A DNA stretch of 64,000 nucleotides from Deltaproteobacteria bacterium (GTDB taxonomy: Bacteria > Bdellovibrionota_C > UBA2361 > SZUA-149 > JAITKM01): NCBI GenBank assembly GCA_031278395.1, contig JAITKM010000007.1, forward strand, positions 62,001 to 126,000, written 5' to 3'. A program made the position numbers and the translations under genes. Positions 62,546-64,000 of this stretch are shown in pieces (the stretch's first letter is position 1; every line of letters starts with the position of its first letter). The notes beneath the pieces were generated by a model. It had not been told where the DNA came from. It worked only from the letters and a program-made list of their open reading frames with translations, and ran no database searches.

Positions 62546-64000
62546 CTACCAATCTTTAAAAACAAACCAATAAGAATTAAAAATTAAACTACAAATCACA
62601 AACAAAACTAGCGTGCAATATAACACCAGAACAGCAAAGTAGCTTTTTTCGTTTCTTAATTTTTCTAAGAACAAGCCTAGAAATATAAAAAACGGAATTA
62701 AGATAGGATACACATAGCGAAAATCTTGTGCGCAAGAAAACGAATAGCGAATAACTGTAAAAATTAAAGCTGCAATACTAATTCCTAAGTAGCCAAATAA
62801 AAATATTTTTTTAATATTCCAGTCTGCAGCCTTAGATCTAAAAAAATAAAAAATATTATATCCTACTAGAATTAACCAAAGAAAAGATAGCCAGTGTATC
62901 ATTAAGGTTTGAGTCTTTTGGGGAAAATTCCATTCGCCATTAATAGCTGATTTTAAAAAATAATTCCAAAAGTATTGTCGTCCTGCCACATCGGAAAATG
63001 ATTGAATCGCTGGTTCTTTTAAAAAAGTATAAACATCAAGCCACACGAAATTATAAAATTTTCCAGCTATTCTTAAAGCACTTCCTAACCCATCGTAATT
63101 CCCAATCACCCCAGTTAGTATAACTTCCCTAGCCAAAAAAGCTAACCCGATAATAAAGCTTAAAATAACTAACTTTGTCTTAAGTAGCCATTGCCATGAA
63201 CGTTTTTCATAAAAAATCCAGGTGTATCCAAATAACAACCCGATTAAGATTAAATTAATAAAACCATTGAGCTTGGCAAAAAGCGAAAATAAAGCAGCTA
63301 AGGCTGCAAAAACTAAAAAATTTTTCTGTCTAGTTTCTAAAAAAGTAAGACCATAAAATAAAGTCATTGCACTTAGTAAATAAAACAAACTATCATTACC
63401 AACTCGCACTGAGTGTATAACCATACTTGGCATGAGCAGTAAGGCGCTAGCGATTAAATAATAATCTACTTTTTTAGAAATAAACTTTCTAAGAATTAAT
63501 AAGGCGTAAGTTACAAAACCTAAGCTTATAAAAAATGTAAAAACTTGCAGCTTTTTTTCAAAGCCAATAGCTGCTGGTAAAATGTAATTGGCAATTGCCG
63601 CTAGCACAAAATACAAAGCTGGATGATAACAACTCCAGCACTGATTTTTTGTAGGCAGTCGAAAGTTATCTAAGATATAAGCAACATAATCTCTATGTCC
63701 TTCGGCGTCATTAGAAAATTGCGAGATACTAAGTTCAACTAACAATAATGAGGAAAAACAAAAAAATAACAAAATTATTCCAAACTCTATTGGTGAAAAT
63801 ATTTTCTTAAAAAGCGCAATAAACAATAAAAAGATTAAGACAAATAGAAAAACATAAATAATATAGGCAAATGTCCTATTGAAATTATTGTTCACTTTTA
63901 AACCATATGTTCCCCCATAATCAGTTGTATCAAAAACGATTGAATTAGCGCCTGTCTTTAAGACGTCTTTTAAATCAATTCTAAAACCATTATGATAATC
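62546..64000 (-). CDS. GT-C-type integral membrane glycosyltransferase (5' end outside the window)
   Basis: The frame is open from 62546 to the right edge without a stop, so the gene begins beyond 64000; a GTG at 63895 is probably internal. The visible part (484 residues) begins with a soluble beta-rich segment (GFRIDLKDVLKTGANSIVFDTTDYGGTYGLKV). About eleven membrane helices follow, and the first large loop carries NDAEGHRDYVAYILDN, the acidic site typical of GT-C enzymes using polyprenyl-phosphate sugars. It is followed 11 bases later by the flavin oxidoreductase. Confidence 0.8.
   Translation of the reverse strand, partial: DYHNGFRIDLKDVLKTGANSIVFDTTDYGGTYGLKVNNNFNRTFAYIIYVFLFVLIFLLFIALFKKIFSPIEFGIILLFFCFSSLLLVELSISQFSNDAEGHRDYVAYILDNFRLPTKNQCWSCYHPALYFVLAAIANYILPAAIGFEKKLQVFTFFISLGFVTYALLILRKFISKKVDYYLIASALLLMPSMVIHSVRVGNDSLFYLLSAMTLFYGLTFLETRQKNFLVFAALAALFSLFAKLNGFINLILIGLLFGYTWIFYEKRSWQWLLKTKLVILSFIIGLAFLAREVILTGVIGNYDGLGSALRIAGKFYNFVWLDVYTFLKEPAIQSFSDVAGRQYFWNYFLKSAINGEWNFPQKTQTLMIHWLSFLWLILVGYNIFYFFRSKAADWNIKKIFLFGYLGISIAALIFTVIRYSFSCAQDFRYVYPILIPFFIFLGLFLEKLRNEKSYFAVLVLYCTLVLFVICSLIFNSYWFVFKDW

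Overview
The window is about 64 kb of AT-rich DNA from a Gram-negative (diderm) bacterium that I cannot place to phylum. An outer membrane is implied by an RND efflux pump with its outer-membrane lipoprotein channel, a Pal lipoprotein, an alpha-2-macroglobulin next to PBP1C, and an inverse-autotransporter-type beta-barrel. The ribosomal peptide bTHX, a CsrA-FliW fusion, a DUF6754 membrane protein and a secreted NTR/TIMP-like protein argue against an ordinary gammaproteobacterium. No tRNA, rRNA, CRISPR array, prophage or insertion sequence was recognised.

Layout. 1-3668: end of dnaX, ybaB, recR, a broken second copy of the recR 5' end, and malQ. 3719-11070 (minus strand): RND adaptor and pump, then the DAHP synthase gene aroG, then the outer-membrane channel. 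aroG is preceded by a 21-codon leader peptide packed with Phe, Tyr and Trp codons. 11273-15898: an M23 peptidase, an orphan helical gene flanked by hairpins, a phosphopantetheinyl transferase, phosphatidylserine decarboxylase, and a TIMP-like protein. 16034-21773: grpE, dnaK, dnaJ and an LpoA-like lipoprotein. 21898-23516: an AbiE-type toxin-antitoxin pair. 23985-26927: a large secreted beta-helix protein. 27096-29005: a catalytically degenerate CbiA-like gene, bTHX and a small membrane protein. 29396-37801: alpha-2-macroglobulin and PBP1C, divergently transcribed. 38088-44815: pal, then a MoxR/DUF58/Bat locus split into two convergent halves. 45102-47419: a glycosyltransferase and a DUF6754 cluster. 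47641-50153: an ABC exporter overlapping the csrA-fliW fusion. 50235-54121: pyrophosphatase, an NYN protein, ispH, a noncoding stretch and a second orphan gene between terminators. 54381-58800: nth and a second Bat/DUF58/MoxR set. 59045-64000: thymidylate kinase, the beta-barrel, a flavin oxidoreductase and a GT-C-type glycosyltransferase that runs off the right edge.

Themes. Much of the window builds or guards the envelope: PBP1C with A2M, the LpoA-like protein, Pal, the M23 peptidase, two MoxR/VWA systems and the RND pump. Intergenic DNA is rich in small palindromes of several families and in gene debris: the recR 5' copy, a porin-like C-terminus, a 26-bp inverted copy of a gene end, and an open-frame tail behind a stop codon. 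The two observations I rank highest are the CsrA-FliW fusion, which joins a post-transcriptional regulator to its own antagonist, and the aromatic leader peptide in front of aroG.
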